Assembly (NCBI GenBank): GCA_020638795.1
Contig: JACKHW010000001.1
Span: 558,001-622,000 of the forward strand
Direction of reading: 5' to 3'
DNA from: Planctomycetota bacterium
Lineage (GTDB): Bacteria; Planctomycetota; UBA1135; GCA-002748355
Length of the DNA stretch: 64,000 bases
The position numbers were made by a program, and so were the translations under genes. Position 1 is the first letter of the stretch. Each line of letters begins with the position of its first letter. This document shows, one piece after another, positions 8,004 through 17,731 of the stretch. Under the pieces are notes generated by a model. The model saw nothing but the letters and a program-made list of their open reading frames with translations. It was not told where the DNA came from and did not search any database.

Positions 8004-9866
8004 TCAGCGCTTCTGCTTCTTCTCGCCGAGTTCCACGACAAGTCGGTGCATCGGCTCGTTCCGGGCGAGGACGTCGTCCATCGTCAACGTCGCCTGGCCA
8101 CGCACCGAGTCGTGTCCGGCCGCGACGATGAACGTCTGTCCCTGCCAAGGAATCAGTCGCGCACGCAAGATTCCGCTGGCGTCGGTCGTGCCCGTCATGG
8201 CGCGAGCGTTCCACATCGACGCGAGGCGGAAGAACGAGTTCATACCCGTCCAGGTCTCGGTGGTGACGAAGCAGGGTATATCGCCTACGGCGTCCCCACT
8301 CGCGTCTTGGACGACGATCTCGAGGTCTTGGAACGCGCGCAGTTTCAGATCGCTGCCGCTACTCGCTTCGGCGAGGTGCGACCAACCCTGCTCTTCGAGC
8401 GTCGCGATCGCGTGGAACGTCGTGTCGGGCGTCGCCGTCGTCAGCATGTGCACCTGCCCACGCCGATCGCTGTAGTGCGCGAGGTAGGGACGATGTCCCG
8501 TGGCGCCAGCTTCGAGCGTGGCGACGAAGGCGCCGGCAACGGGCGACGCACTCGCAGTCAACACGCGCAGTTCGCGTGGGTTCAGGCCTGCGAGGTCCAG
8601 CTTCGCGGAATCGGCGACGGTCGCGCTCACGTCGATGTCGATGTGATGGATGCCGAGCGCCAAGGTGTCGATGTCGTAGTGCGCGTCGACCATCGCGCGC
8701 GTCTTCGGATCGAGGATCAGAGCGTGCGCCCCGGTTTCGAGCTCGTCGAACACGTACTCTCCCTCCGCCGTCGCTCGAACCACGGAGGTCTGGAGCGGAC
8801 TGTTCATGAACGCCGTCAGATCGCGTTGTTGAATTCGAAGGTTGGGATACTCGAGCCGGACGAAGCGAGCCTCTTCGATGTCGCGCTGGCCGAGACAGAC
8901 GCGGAGTTTCTTGGCCTCGACGCGCGGCATCACGACATCGGGCAGGGGGCCATCCGAGGGGTCATGCGAGAACGCGATGAACGTCGGTGCGAATCCGCGT
9001 GCCGTGACGCAGGTCATCGACGTCGTAGGGACGTGGAACAGGGCGGTTCCATCCTTGTCGGATTTGGCGACCGGCCAAACCTTCCTCTCCTGTTGGCGCA
9101 AGTCGATCGCACACTCGCGCCGCTCACCGATGCCGCGCTGCACGAACTGCGCATGCACGGTGGCTCCCGAAATCGGCTTCCCCGCTACGTCGACGATGCG
9201 CACGCGCACCTCGGTGCCGGGATCGATGGTCCACGTCATCGACTCTTCGCCTTGTCCCTTTGCGAGTGCATCGGGTTTCCACTCGATCATGCCGATGAGG
9301 AAGCCCTCGCGGGACTCGCACTCCACGCGGCAGCGACATCGCGGGAGGATCGGTAGGTGCAACCGACCGTCTTCGTAGGAGAGATCGATCGAGCGGAAGT
9401 TCCGAATGAGCGGCACGCAGCGAAACGTCAGGACATCGCTGGCGAGCCGAGCGGGTACGACGACGCGGCACACCGTCTCGCGCGCATCCGGCTGACCGAC
9501 GAGCGCGTCTCGTGACCGGAGTCCAGCGCACACGTCTTCGAGGACCGCACTGCTGAGTCGTCGAGTCTCGTCGACTGCCCAAGCGCTGTAGAGGCGACCG
9601 GGAAGCAGCTCCGCGCGATAGACACCGCGCTCGTCACTCGTGACTCGGACCTCGTCGACATCGCTCGGGAGCTGAGCGTCCGTTTCGACGCGTCCCCAGA
9701 CGTTGGAGATCAGGACCACCTTGGCGCCAGCCCACGGCGTGCCATCGCCTAGCTGACAACGTCCACGGAACTCGGAACGAGCCTGTTCGGCAGCCCGCGT
9801 CTCACGCAGCGGAACCACGGCGGCGAGAACGGCGAGTCCGAGCGTGCGGAGGAACAACTTCGACAT
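8004..9866 (-). CDS. Secreted carboxypeptidase-regulatory-like protein
   Basis: About 620 residues. The start at 9866 gives a clear signal peptide (MSKLFLRTLGLAVLAAVVPL, then ETRAAEQ). The body is beta-rich, with motifs such as VDVAGKPISGATVHAQF and VQDASGDAVGDIPCF, typical of carboxypeptidase-regulatory/CnaB-like folds, and FRGRCQLGDGTPWAGAKVV near the N-terminus. No catalytic motif is visible. It lies 121 bases upstream of the ECF fusion on the same strand and has the same kind of repeats, so the two may be co-transcribed. Its upstream side (from ~9.9 kb) is where the mobile island begins, so its native promoter may have been separated or replaced. Confidence 0.75.
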   Translation of the reverse strand: MSKLFLRTLGLAVLAAVVPLRETRAAEQARSEFRGRCQLGDGTPWAGAKVVLISNVWGRVETDAQLPSDVDEVRVTSDERGVYRAELLPGRLYSAWAVDETRRLSSAVLEDVCAGLRSRDALVGQPDARETVCRVVVPARLASDVLTFRCVPLIRNFRSIDLSYEDGRLHLPILPRCRCRVECESREGFLIGMIEWKPDALAKGQGEESMTWTIDPGTEVRVRIVDVAGKPISGATVHAQFVQRGIGERRECAIDLRQQERKVWPVAKSDKDGTALFHVPTTSMTCVTARGFAPTFIAFSHDPSDGPLPDVVMPRVEAKKLRVCLGQRDIEEARFVRLEYPNLRIQQRDLTAFMNSPLQTSVVRATAEGEYVFDELETGAHALILDPKTRAMVDAHYDIDTLALGIHHIDIDVSATVADSAKLDLAGLNPRELRVLTASASPVAGAFVATLEAGATGHRPYLAHYSDRRGQVHMLTTATPDTTFHAIATLEEQGWSHLAEASSGSDLKLRAFQDLEIVVQDASGDAVGDIPCFVTTETWTGMNSFFRLASMWNARAMTGTTDASGILRARLIPWQGQTFIVAAGHDSVRGQATLTMDDVLARNEPMHRLVVELGEKKQKR

Positions 9867-9923
9867 GGAGCCACCGATGGAGGTTGTCGTCGGGCCTTCG
9901 AGCTGGCCCACACTCTACCCGCG

Positions 9924-10685
9924 ATCGCAGCGTGGGCCCGCGATGCAGTGCTCGAGTTCTCTCGCGGCGAAGACCGCACCGCGCTTCGCCGCTTTGAAGA
10001 GCGTGGCCTCATTCGGATGACCGAGACGCGAAGCGAAGCCATCCAGGCACTCGTCGATGACTTCGAGCGTGCCCTTCGCGAGTCGAGCCTTCAAGACACC
10101 GTGGCCCTTGCCGGTACGCGCTCGGAGGCCAGGAAGCTCAACCGCGAAGTGCAGCTTCGAAGGAAGGCCCGCGGCGAACTCGGGGAAGAGCGGCTCGTCT
10201 TTGGCGAAGAGTCCTTCCACGAGGGCGATCGCATCCTGTTTCGAAAGAACTCAAAGCGCCTTCAAGTCTTAAACGGCGACCGAGGCACCGTGGTGGGACT
10301 CACGGCTTCCTCGATGACGGTGCGCCTCGATTCGGGAGACCGGGTCAGTATCGACGTTCGGGACCACGATCTCGTCAAGCCGCATCTTGGCTACGCCGCA
10401 ACGACCCACTCGATGCAAGGAGCGACCGTCGAGCGGTGCTTTGTGCTTTGCGGTGGCAGCATGCAAGACCGGGAAGCCACGTACGTACAAGCAAGTCGTG
10501 CTCGCGAAGAGACGCGGCTTTACGTGGACCGGGTGAGTGCCGGAGAGGAGTTCTCGGGTCTTGTGCGTTCGATGGAGCGCTCGCGAGCGAAAGACCTTGC
10601 GGTGGACCTCGAGGATGCGCTTGTTGGAGCGGCGGAAGGTGGCGCCCATCCAGGCGGTGGTGGCCAGGAGCTTTGCGTTGCATGA
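9924..10685 (+). pseudogene. Conjugative relaxase/helicase (TraA-type), C-terminal fragment
   Basis: About 250 residues that read like the end of a TraA/MobF-type relaxase-helicase. They include AWARDAV, RFEERGLIRMTETRSEAIQ, VALAGTRSEARKLNREV, a HEGDRILF/DRGTVVGL beta region, and the helicase motif GYAATTHSMQGATVERCFVL followed by YVQASRAREETRLYV. The relaxase domain and Walker A region that should precede this are absent, and no good start is found; the frame simply continues back into unrelated sequence. The stop overlaps the start of the coupling-protein gene (ATGA), as in an intact transfer operon. The remnant probably has no transfer function. Confidence 0.82.
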
Positions 10686-12256
10686 AGACCGGACTGCTCC
10701 TTGCCATGCTTGCTCTCTTTGTCTGGGTCACCTTCCGCCGGAAAGACACGGAGCGCCGCGGGCGGAGCCTGCTCTCGAGACGCGAGGCCGAGCAACACGA
10801 AGCGCAGAGTGAGCGGGCGCACCCCGAGAGCCAGATCACCTGGGGCGGCGTACGGCTTCCTCGCTCTGCCGAGACGAGTCACTTTCTCGTGGTCGGAACG
10901 ACTGGGAGCGGGAAGTCTTTGACCTTAGGTCAGCTCATGACGCAGGCCCTTTCAGGGGCTCGAGTGGGGAGCGATACGCGAGCGCTCGTCTACGACCCGA
11001 AGCAAGAAGTGCTGCCCTTCCTTGCTGGGCTCGAACTCGAGGTCCCGGTTGTGACGCTCAACGCCTTCGACCAGCGGGCTGCGGAATGGGACATGAGTGC
11101 CGATGTGACGAGTCCTGCGACCGCGCTCCAGATTGCGTCGGCGTTTCTTCCGGAAGAAGGCGGGAGTTCCAACCGGTACTTCTCCGACACGGCTCGTGAT
11201 TTGATGACAGGTGTCCTGGTTTCGTTCATCCAGAGTGGCGAGGTCTGGGGGCTTCGCGATCTCGTCCTCACGATGCGGAGCAGGGCGCGGCTTGAAGAAG
11301 TGCTCTCTCGAACCGATGCCGGGCGGGATCTCCTCCAGATGCACGCCGGGGATTCGAGGGCCTTCCACAACGTGCTTTCGACGGCCCGGTCTCGGCTTGC
11401 GCCGTTTGAGCCCGTGGCTGCTGCCTGGTCCAGGGCGAAGCGCCGGGTGAGTCTTCGCGACTGGGTCCGAGGCGAGATGGTGCTTGTGTTGGGGAACGAC
11501 GATTCGATTCGAACGGCGATGGATGCCATCAACCAGGTGCTCTTTCAGCGGGCAACGGAGCTTGTCCTTCGAGAGCCCAACTCGTGGACCCGAAGGACGT
11601 GGTTCTTTCTCGATGAGGTGCGGGAAGCAGGGAAGCTCGGAGCGCTTCCGCGGCTTCTCAACAAGGGCCGGAGCAAGGGGGCGTGTGTGGCGCTCGGCTT
11701 TCAGGACATCCACGGCATGAAGTCGGTCTACGGGACCGAAGTGGCGCTCGAGCTGGTCGGGCAGTGCTCGAACAAGGTGCTGCTTCGGATGGAGTCGGCA
11801 GAGACCGCGAAGTGGGCGGCGTCGACCGTGGGGCAGTACGAAGAGATCCAGGTGCTGGAGAGCCGTTCGCGGGACGCGGTGGATCTGACTCGCGGGCAGA
11901 CAACGAGAAGCGAGCAGCGCGTGACGCGAGATGTCGTGATGCCGAGTGAGTTTCTCGGCATTCAGCCGACGAGCTGGCGGAACGGGCTTACGGGCTACTA
12001 CCTGACGCCGTTCGTGGGGGTGTATCGGCGAACGCTCCCGCTTGCGCACTTTGTGGGGAGTGGGAGCGGGGAGCGCGGGTCTCCTACGCCGGACTTCTTG
12101 GAGCGGCCAGAATCCGACCAGTACTTGGAGCCGTGGACCAGGCGGGATCTCGAACGGCTGAAGCTCCGTTCGTCGCTCTTACAAGAAGAGCAGTCGGCGG
12201 TGCAGGAGCCGAGTGCGCTCGAGCTGATTGCGGCACGGAACCGGAGTGCTGCGTGA
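10682..12256 (+). CDS. Type IV secretion coupling protein (VirD4/TraD family)
   Basis: A protein of 524 residues; the ATG at 10682 overlaps the relaxase stop. One N-terminal membrane segment (LLLAMLALFVWVTF) is followed by an ATPase: Walker A GTTGSGKS, a YDPKQEVLPFL stretch, and a Walker B-like FFLDEVREAG. The TraD/TraM-recognition type C-terminal part has GRSKGACVALGFQDIHG and SCSNKVLLR-like features (seen as QCSNKVLLRMESAETAKW). Family knowledge: these hexameric ATPases bring the relaxase-DNA complex to the type IV channel. No type IV secretion channel genes are in this window, so the gene is either a relic or depends on another element. Confidence 0.9.
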   Translation: MKTGLLLAMLALFVWVTFRRKDTERRGRSLLSRREAEQHEAQSERAHPESQITWGGVRLPRSAETSHFLVVGTTGSGKSLTLGQLMTQALSGARVGSDTRALVYDPKQEVLPFLAGLELEVPVVTLNAFDQRAAEWDMSADVTSPATALQIASAFLPEEGGSSNRYFSDTARDLMTGVLVSFIQSGEVWGLRDLVLTMRSRARLEEVLSRTDAGRDLLQMHAGDSRAFHNVLSTARSRLAPFEPVAAAWSRAKRRVSLRDWVRGEMVLVLGNDDSIRTAMDAINQVLFQRATELVLREPNSWTRRTWFFLDEVREAGKLGALPRLLNKGRSKGACVALGFQDIHGMKSVYGTEVALELVGQCSNKVLLRMESAETAKWAASTVGQYEEIQVLESRSRDAVDLTRGQTTRSEQRVTRDVVMPSEFLGIQPTSWRNGLTGYYLTPFVGVYRRTLPLAHFVGSGSGERGSPTPDFLERPESDQYLEPWTRRDLERLKLRSSLLQEEQSAVQEPSALELIAARNRSAA

Positions 12257-12876
12257 TGCGGCGGAGGAGGAGGCAGCGAGCCCGGTTTGCTCGGAAGCTC
12301 TATCTCTGTTCTGCAGGCGAGATGCGCTTCCTGCGCGAACTCGAGGCCGCGGTTCCCGAGTATCAGGTCGTCATGAAGGTCCGTGCTGCGGCACTGCTTC
12401 GACCGGTAGGCGGGAGCGAGTTCGAGCGAGAGTGTCTGCTCCGGAAGGTCTCGCAGAAGGAGTTCGATTTCGTTCTCGTGAAGCAGAGCTTTGCTGCGTG
12501 CGCCATCGAACTCGATGACCGGACGCATGAGCGTTCCGATCGACGGAGGAGAGATCGGCAGCTCGAGGGCTTCTGTGAGAGTGCCGGGTTGCCGCTCGTC
12601 CGATTTCGGGTCGTTCGAGCGTACGACCGCCTCTCGATTCGAGAGGCTGTGCTGTTGGCAATCGACAAAGATCGCGTCGCCCGACAGATGCGCCGAAATG
12701 ACGGAACCGGAGTGCTACGTGATGCTCCGGACGGGGAGGCAGCGGTCCCGGGGTACTCAAGAAGGTCGGGTCCCGTGATTCTGAGCAAGTGCGAGTGGGA
12801 CCTGCGACCCAGCGAAGCGTTTGCAGGTGGGATTGAGCTGAGTCGAGCAGCGTCAGTGCTTCGCAAGTGTCGTTGA
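12256..12876 (+). CDS. DUF2726-type protein
   Basis: About 206 residues; the ATG at 12256 overlaps the TraD stop (TGATG), with GGAG about 9 bases upstream. Residues ~14-150 fit DUF2726: RKLYLCSAGEMRFLRELE, then QKEFDFVLV, AACAIELDDRTHERSDRR and LPLVRFRVVRAYDRLSI. The spaced Asp and Glu-Leu-Asp-Asp resemble a PD-(D/E)xK nuclease-like core, which DUF2726 is thought to share; activity is not shown. After residue ~155 the frame runs through a second, decayed copy of the gene start (see the repeat at 12701), so the last ~50 residues may be non-native. DUF2726 genes often ride with conjugation genes. Confidence 0.72.
   Translation: MRRRRRQRARFARKLYLCSAGEMRFLRELEAAVPEYQVVMKVRAAALLRPVGGSEFERECLLRKVSQKEFDFVLVKQSFAACAIELDDRTHERSDRRRRDRQLEGFCESAGLPLVRFRVVRAYDRLSIREAVLLAIDKDRVARQMRRNDGTGVLRDAPDGEAAVPGYSRRSGPVILSKCEWDLRPSEAFAGGIELSRAASVLRKCR
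12701..12762 (+). repeat. Imperfect direct repeat of the DUF2726 gene start
   Basis: The sequence at 12701-12762 repeats 12235-12296. The first 16 bases are identical (ACGGAACCGGAGTGCT), then 1 mismatch, then CGTGATGC identical, with lower identity after that. In the second copy the ATG at 12722 opens a short frame MLRTGRQRSRGTQEGRVP followed by a stop, parallel to the MRRRRRQRARFARKLY start of the intact gene. The simplest reading is a former tandem duplicate of the DUF2726 gene of which only the ribosome-binding region and first codons survive. Confidence 0.65.
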
Positions 12877-13115
12877 GGCGGGTGATTCGCGGCCACCGCA
12901 GGTTCACGGGGAATGGGCCCGGCGCCTGGTGACGCACACCGCGCCTCAAGAGCGGGCATAATGCCTGAGGGGGCAAGCCTGCCTCGACTTGGATTTCCTC
13001 CTGTGCGCAAAGTCCGACAAGTCACTGTGCGACAAAACGCTTCATAAAGTTCCGCCACGCAGTTGTTGCATTCTGTGCGATGGCTACGATTGGTCTCACC
13101 ACCACTTCAAGTAGC

Positions 13116-13121
13116 AGGAGG
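13116..13121 (+). promoter_or_regulatory. Shine-Dalgarno AGGAGG of the cargo operon
   Basis: A perfect AGGAGG lies 6 bases before the ATG at 13128 and fixes that start over the in-frame ATG at 13080. The ~250 bases between 12877 and 13127 hold no gene and should contain the operon promoter; I see no convincing -35/-10 pair. Confidence 0.7.
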
Positions 13122-13127
13122 ACAGAG

Positions 13128-15560
13128 ATGAACCGTGTTTGTCGCGTCTTGACGATGCTCGTAGTTCCCATGACGTTCATCGGATCTTTGCTGGCCCAGG
13201 AAGGTCCTGAGACGGGCCGAGTGATCCATCTTTGGGTAGATCCGCACTACGGCAATGACACATTAGCTGCGAGCAATGCGCTCGATAGCAATCCGTCGTG
13301 CAGCGGCGGTGCGAACGGCTGTATCAGCGGTGAGTGCCTGCCAAACGACGTAACGGACCCACACCAGCCGGGTGAGGTGCTGTTGCATGCACCTTGGGCA
13401 TTTCGAACCGTCACTGCCGCTATCGCATACATACCGACTCTGCCAGTCACAAGTTCCTTGACTGGTGCCCGCTGGGACTATGCGGTCATTCACTGTTTGC
13501 CCGGCTTATACGCAGCGCGTAGCCAGCAGGGAAATTCCGGCGGCCTAGTCTACGACACTGCGACTGATCAATATTATCACCGAAGCAATGGCCAAGTAGC
13601 GAATGGCGAGACGTTTCCCATTCGCATTCCGGACCGCGTTTCGATACAAGGCGCGTCGGCTTTGAATACAGTATTTTTCGGCAACTATGTTACCACTATT
13701 CCTCCGATTGCAGATGTCCATTGTTTCCAATATGGCACGCCCGGCGCAAAGCCATCGACTGGGTATGGAAGCTTTATCAATTCGGTGGCAATATGTGGCT
13801 TTCGCTGGGGTGGGTTTTCCATGACCGCCAACCGTGTTGGGTGCGCTGTATACATGGGACGCGACGTGGAAACGCAGCCGACGATTTCCAACAACTTTAT
13901 TTACTGCAATGAGGTCGGCATTGTGATGGATGCGCCATACCAGGACGGCACGATTACGGATTGGCACAAACCGGTAATCGTAAATAATACGATTGCATGG
14001 AATCGCTGCGGGGTGTGGAACGGCATGTCAGAGGCGACGGGAACCTCATACGGTCGAGGAGCGCCAGTCCAGTTCAATAATATTATTGACTGCTCCCCAC
14101 CGTTTCCGGTGGCGACCGATATCGTTTCGCGCAATACCAATATTGTATCCAACGTGATGGCATTTGGCACGACATGCTTCGAAGGTATGGTTGCCGGAGA
14201 TCTTCTGATTGCGACCACCGGTGGGACGTCACCGGCAACCAACCAGAACTTCAACGCCTATCAAGGGCCTGGGCGTTATAATACGGGTGTGGGCATCGGA
14301 TCTCTGCCTGCTACGTATCGGCGGCCTGGGTCTGTTGCGCCTCCCGCGCCAACAATAGACATCACTAATCACGCCGGTGATGGTCAGCCGCCAGTAGGTG
14401 TGATACCTCGCGGCCTGGTCTTTCTTCGTGATGCGATGTTTGCATATTCTCAATATTACTCCGCAGGCTCGACTGCGTTCGATCGGTCCCCTCATGACTG
14501 GAGACTAAGTCCATCTGTCGCGACGAGTAGTCAGACACCGGCTCAAGGTGGTCGGAATTACCTGATCGATCGAGGATGGTGCCCAAATGCGGCGGGTACG
14601 TGGGCGTTCCCTGTCACCATGCAGAATGGGAGTGTGCTACTCGATGCTCCTGGCTCGATTCTATCAACGGCAGGATTCCCGCATGACCTCTGGCGATACG
14701 ACGCTGAGGGATTCGGAAATCCCCGGATTCACGATCATCCAGCATATCCGAGTGTTTCTATTGGTGGGGTGCCAAGTGGGCCGATTGATATTGGCGCTGA
14801 TGAATGTGGGGAGTCCATTGTTGGCGGGTATCGCATGATGACCAAGCGGTTCATGACCCTTAGCGCTAGCGATCAGACTTTCCAGCCGAACGGTCTATCG
14901 AGCATGGACAATAAGTACTACTTCCGGTTCGGGCTTCCGGCAGCGAGTACTCCAGCTGCGCCAGTTCTTAGTCACACATTGCGGCCTAGGTACTCCCCAA
15001 TAAGTAACAGCCCGCTTGTGCTCTGGGAGGTTCCCGGCTATGACTTCCGGTGGTATTCCACGGGATGGTGGTATGCTGCTACGATGGTCGACACAGTTCC
15101 ACATTTGCTGCCTGATATCCATCCGTACTGGATTGGTCCATTGGCCGGAGCGGCGTCAAATCCGATATGGCAGGCAGACCGGACTTCGCCAACGACTTGC
15201 GGATCTCCGTTATATAATCCACTTCTTTTCATTGATCCTTCCGAGTCGGTCATTAATCCGACAGGAACCCATTTGCCATATGGGCTGTACTTGTGGCTGC
15301 AAAATGCAATCGCAAACGCGCAGCCTCAGGATTTGTACGGGGGAACGCATTTCAGTGTCACGAAGCCTTTCGTCACGACTAGTTTTGATGACTGGATGCG
15401 CCCAAGAGACACTCCCACTTCGACCGGGTATTACGATACCTTCGTTCAGACAAGCTCTGCGATGAGGCGATACTCGTGCGAGCACCAATTTGCTCCATGG
15501 TCTGGTACGGCTGCTGCACGTAACCTGCAGTCCTTCACCGTCTACACGAGGGCGCAATGA
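13128..15560 (+). CDS. Secreted beta-helix-like protein
   Basis: A protein of 810 residues starting with a signal peptide (MNRVCRVLTMLVVPMTFIGS, then LLAQ). It opens with HLWVDPHYGNDTLAASNA, the usual beginning of DUF1565/right-handed beta-helix proteins. It continues with turns such as IPDRVSIQGAS and short strands around ISNNFIYCNEVGIVM and PVIVNNTIAWNRCGVW, which look like parallel beta-helix coils. No catalytic motif is recognised. It is the first gene of a three-gene unit (its stop overlaps the next start as ATGA). GC is visibly lower than in the backbone, so it is probably acquired cargo. Role unknown; extracellular carbohydrate binding or surface display is possible. Confidence 0.72.
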   Translation: MNRVCRVLTMLVVPMTFIGSLLAQEGPETGRVIHLWVDPHYGNDTLAASNALDSNPSCSGGANGCISGECLPNDVTDPHQPGEVLLHAPWAFRTVTAAIAYIPTLPVTSSLTGARWDYAVIHCLPGLYAARSQQGNSGGLVYDTATDQYYHRSNGQVANGETFPIRIPDRVSIQGASALNTVFFGNYVTTIPPIADVHCFQYGTPGAKPSTGYGSFINSVAICGFRWGGFSMTANRVGCAVYMGRDVETQPTISNNFIYCNEVGIVMDAPYQDGTITDWHKPVIVNNTIAWNRCGVWNGMSEATGTSYGRGAPVQFNNIIDCSPPFPVATDIVSRNTNIVSNVMAFGTTCFEGMVAGDLLIATTGGTSPATNQNFNAYQGPGRYNTGVGIGSLPATYRRPGSVAPPAPTIDITNHAGDGQPPVGVIPRGLVFLRDAMFAYSQYYSAGSTAFDRSPHDWRLSPSVATSSQTPAQGGRNYLIDRGWCPNAAGTWAFPVTMQNGSVLLDAPGSILSTAGFPHDLWRYDAEGFGNPRIHDHPAYPSVSIGGVPSGPIDIGADECGESIVGGYRMMTKRFMTLSASDQTFQPNGLSSMDNKYYFRFGLPAASTPAAPVLSHTLRPRYSPISNSPLVLWEVPGYDFRWYSTGWWYAATMVDTVPHLLPDIHPYWIGPLAGAASNPIWQADRTSPTTCGSPLYNPLLFIDPSESVINPTGTHLPYGLYLWLQNAIANAQPQDLYGGTHFSVTKPFVTTSFDDWMRPRDTPTSTGYYDTFVQTSSAMRRYSCEHQFAPWSGTAAARNLQSFTVYTRAQ

Positions 15561-17731
15561 GTATTATTATGAAGCTGCTATGCTGCGCGGTATTTGGCTT
15601 AGCGGCAGCGGTGGAGTGTGTCGGTCAGGATTTGGAATGGCGCAGCTTGCGTCAGTTTTGGAGACACGGGGGCGATGGTCCCGCTGTTGCGTGGGACGAG
15701 TCGTCACAATCCACGATCATCTTCGGCGATGGCGAACTCCAACAACCATCGGGCTTTGGACAACAGACGTTTGAGTATCGCGATGATGGTCTGCATCTAT
15801 TGCGTCCGCTCTCGAGTCCTCCGGCCCGTGGTGGAGCGCGGATGGCTTTTGACCCTATTTCGAAGCAGCTTATCCTTTTTGGGGGAGGCATCTGGAATGT
15901 AGACTTCAACGATACGTGGGCCTGGGATGGTCAAACGTGGAAGCAGTTGTTCCCTCAAGCAGCGCCTTCGCCGCGACGTTATTTCGCGATGGGGGTCGAC
16001 AAATCGAGTGGGAAGATTCTCTTGTTTGGCGGTGCCGCAACTGCAAACGGGGGGATCGCAGCGACATACAGTGACACTTGGGAGTGGACAGGTGCAAACT
16101 GGGTGCAGCTTCTCCCTACTACGGTTCCAGGTCGTCGACTGAATGCGAGTTTGGCCTGGGATAGCTCGATTGGCGCATTGTGCATGTATGGTGGCAGCGC
16201 CAACGGGTGGTTTGGTCTATACCCAGGCGAATGCTGGGTGTGGCGCAGTGGTAATTGGCAGTTGGGGCCAAAGACGCCATTTGTGGGCGTCGGGGCTGTT
16301 CTGCGCAGTCCAAAGCAGGTTACCCACAATGTGTTTCTGGCAGATGATGGTGTTGCCACGAATTGGTGGGAAGGGAGTGTTGTGCATGGCTGGCATATTT
16401 CACGCGACATGGGGAAGCGCTACCTGAGCCCGTTGGCTTATTATGACAATATGCGATCGCGCCTTGTAGCGGCTGTGCAGAAAGGTGCCTCTTTGGATTT
16501 CAAAGAGTGGGACGGAAAGTTGTGGTCGCACGTTCCAGGATTCCTTTTTGCTACACCTAATTCCCGAGGCTGGCACTATAGTGGCAAGAGCGATGCTATT
16601 CGGGGCTTCGATGCGGCAACGTCAGGGGCTGGTGTAATGCGAGTTGTTGAGTTGCGTGGGCACAATGTTGCGGAGGCATTCAGGTATGATGCTGTAGGGG
16701 ACGGCACGTTGTATGCATATATGGACGACGTGGACATGTGTTTGTCAATACGCTTCGAGCGGTATATAGGATGGAGAACGTGGCTATGGAGTCCACGGGC
16801 AGGGTTTGTTCGAGATAATAGGAAAGAAATCGATCCTGCAAGCCCGCTTGTCTACGACAGTGGACGCAAGTGCGTCGTTATGTACGGCGGAAACGGTGTG
16901 ACTTGGGAGTGGCGGCAAGCAACGGGTTGGCAAGCTGTGTCTACCGTGCACTTCCCGTCACGAGTAACCAATGTGACTGCTGCATATGATATTGCGCGTA
17001 AGCGAGTTGTTGCATTCGAGACACCAGCACGTAATCAGCAAACCGTTTGGGAATATGATGGTATCGATTGGCGTGACGTGACGCCAGCAGTAAACCCGCC
17101 ATGGCGAGAAGGTGGTGAGCTAGTCTATGCGCCTGCTTTTGGTGGCGTTGTTCTTGTGGGGGGTGTAGACGCACTTACGCCCGTATATTACAGTGATGTG
17201 TGGGTGTGGTCAGGAGTCGCGTGGAGGCGACTGCGAGCGAACACTGGCGATCCGGCGTGTTGGGGTGTGCACTTCAACCCTGTCTATGACGGAGCGCGTG
17301 AGAGGCTTGTTCTAATCACTGATGCTGGGGTGACCTATAGCAGCCAGATGTGGGAGTTGCGGGACGTGAAGATGCGCTTGACGCAGCCGCTCCCGAGGAT
17401 TGGAGAGAAGATGCAGGCTAGGTTCAGTGGTTTACCTCCGGGTGGCGTTCTCGTGTTGGGGATGTCGCTCGGTGAGGCTCCTGGAGTCGTAATCGGCAAT
17501 AGTAAGCATGGCCCGTGGCCGCTTCGAATGCCGTTGGCTGATGACCCCGTGTTTCGTGCAAGTTTAGGGCTCGGGTTGCTCGCTGTTGCTGACCAACAAG
17601 GGTCTGCGACGATACCGCTACAGATTCCCGCCATGAATGAGCTGCGAGGGTTACGCTTGTTCTTCGGTGCTGTGTGCATTAGTGCTGCAGGGATGTCAGT
17701 TACAAATGGTGAATACGCCGATATCCGATGA
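15557..17731 (+). CDS. Secreted kelch-repeat protein
   Basis: A protein of 724 residues with an N-terminal signal (MSIIMKLLCCAVFGLAAAVE). The body contains kelch/galactose-oxidase-like blades: PARGGARMAFDPISKQLILF then GG, NDTWAWDGQTWKQL, PSPRRYFAMG then KILLFGG, YSDTWEWTGANWVQL, and later CVVMYGGNGVTWEW and GGVVLVGG then YYSDVWVWSGVAWRRL. At least six blades are suggested, a beta-propeller. No enzyme residues are recognised. It overlaps both neighbours by 4 bases (ATGA), so translation of the three genes is likely coupled. Low GC like the rest of the operon. Confidence 0.75.
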   Translation: MSIIMKLLCCAVFGLAAAVECVGQDLEWRSLRQFWRHGGDGPAVAWDESSQSTIIFGDGELQQPSGFGQQTFEYRDDGLHLLRPLSSPPARGGARMAFDPISKQLILFGGGIWNVDFNDTWAWDGQTWKQLFPQAAPSPRRYFAMGVDKSSGKILLFGGAATANGGIAATYSDTWEWTGANWVQLLPTTVPGRRLNASLAWDSSIGALCMYGGSANGWFGLYPGECWVWRSGNWQLGPKTPFVGVGAVLRSPKQVTHNVFLADDGVATNWWEGSVVHGWHISRDMGKRYLSPLAYYDNMRSRLVAAVQKGASLDFKEWDGKLWSHVPGFLFATPNSRGWHYSGKSDAIRGFDAATSGAGVMRVVELRGHNVAEAFRYDAVGDGTLYAYMDDVDMCLSIRFERYIGWRTWLWSPRAGFVRDNRKEIDPASPLVYDSGRKCVVMYGGNGVTWEWRQATGWQAVSTVHFPSRVTNVTAAYDIARKRVVAFETPARNQQTVWEYDGIDWRDVTPAVNPPWREGGELVYAPAFGGVVLVGGVDALTPVYYSDVWVWSGVAWRRLRANTGDPACWGVHFNPVYDGARERLVLITDAGVTYSSQMWELRDVKMRLTQPLPRIGEKMQARFSGLPPGGVLVLGMSLGEAPGVVIGNSKHGPWPLRMPLADDPVFRASLGLGLLAVADQQGSATIPLQIPAMNELRGLRLFFGAVCISAAGMSVTNGEYADIR

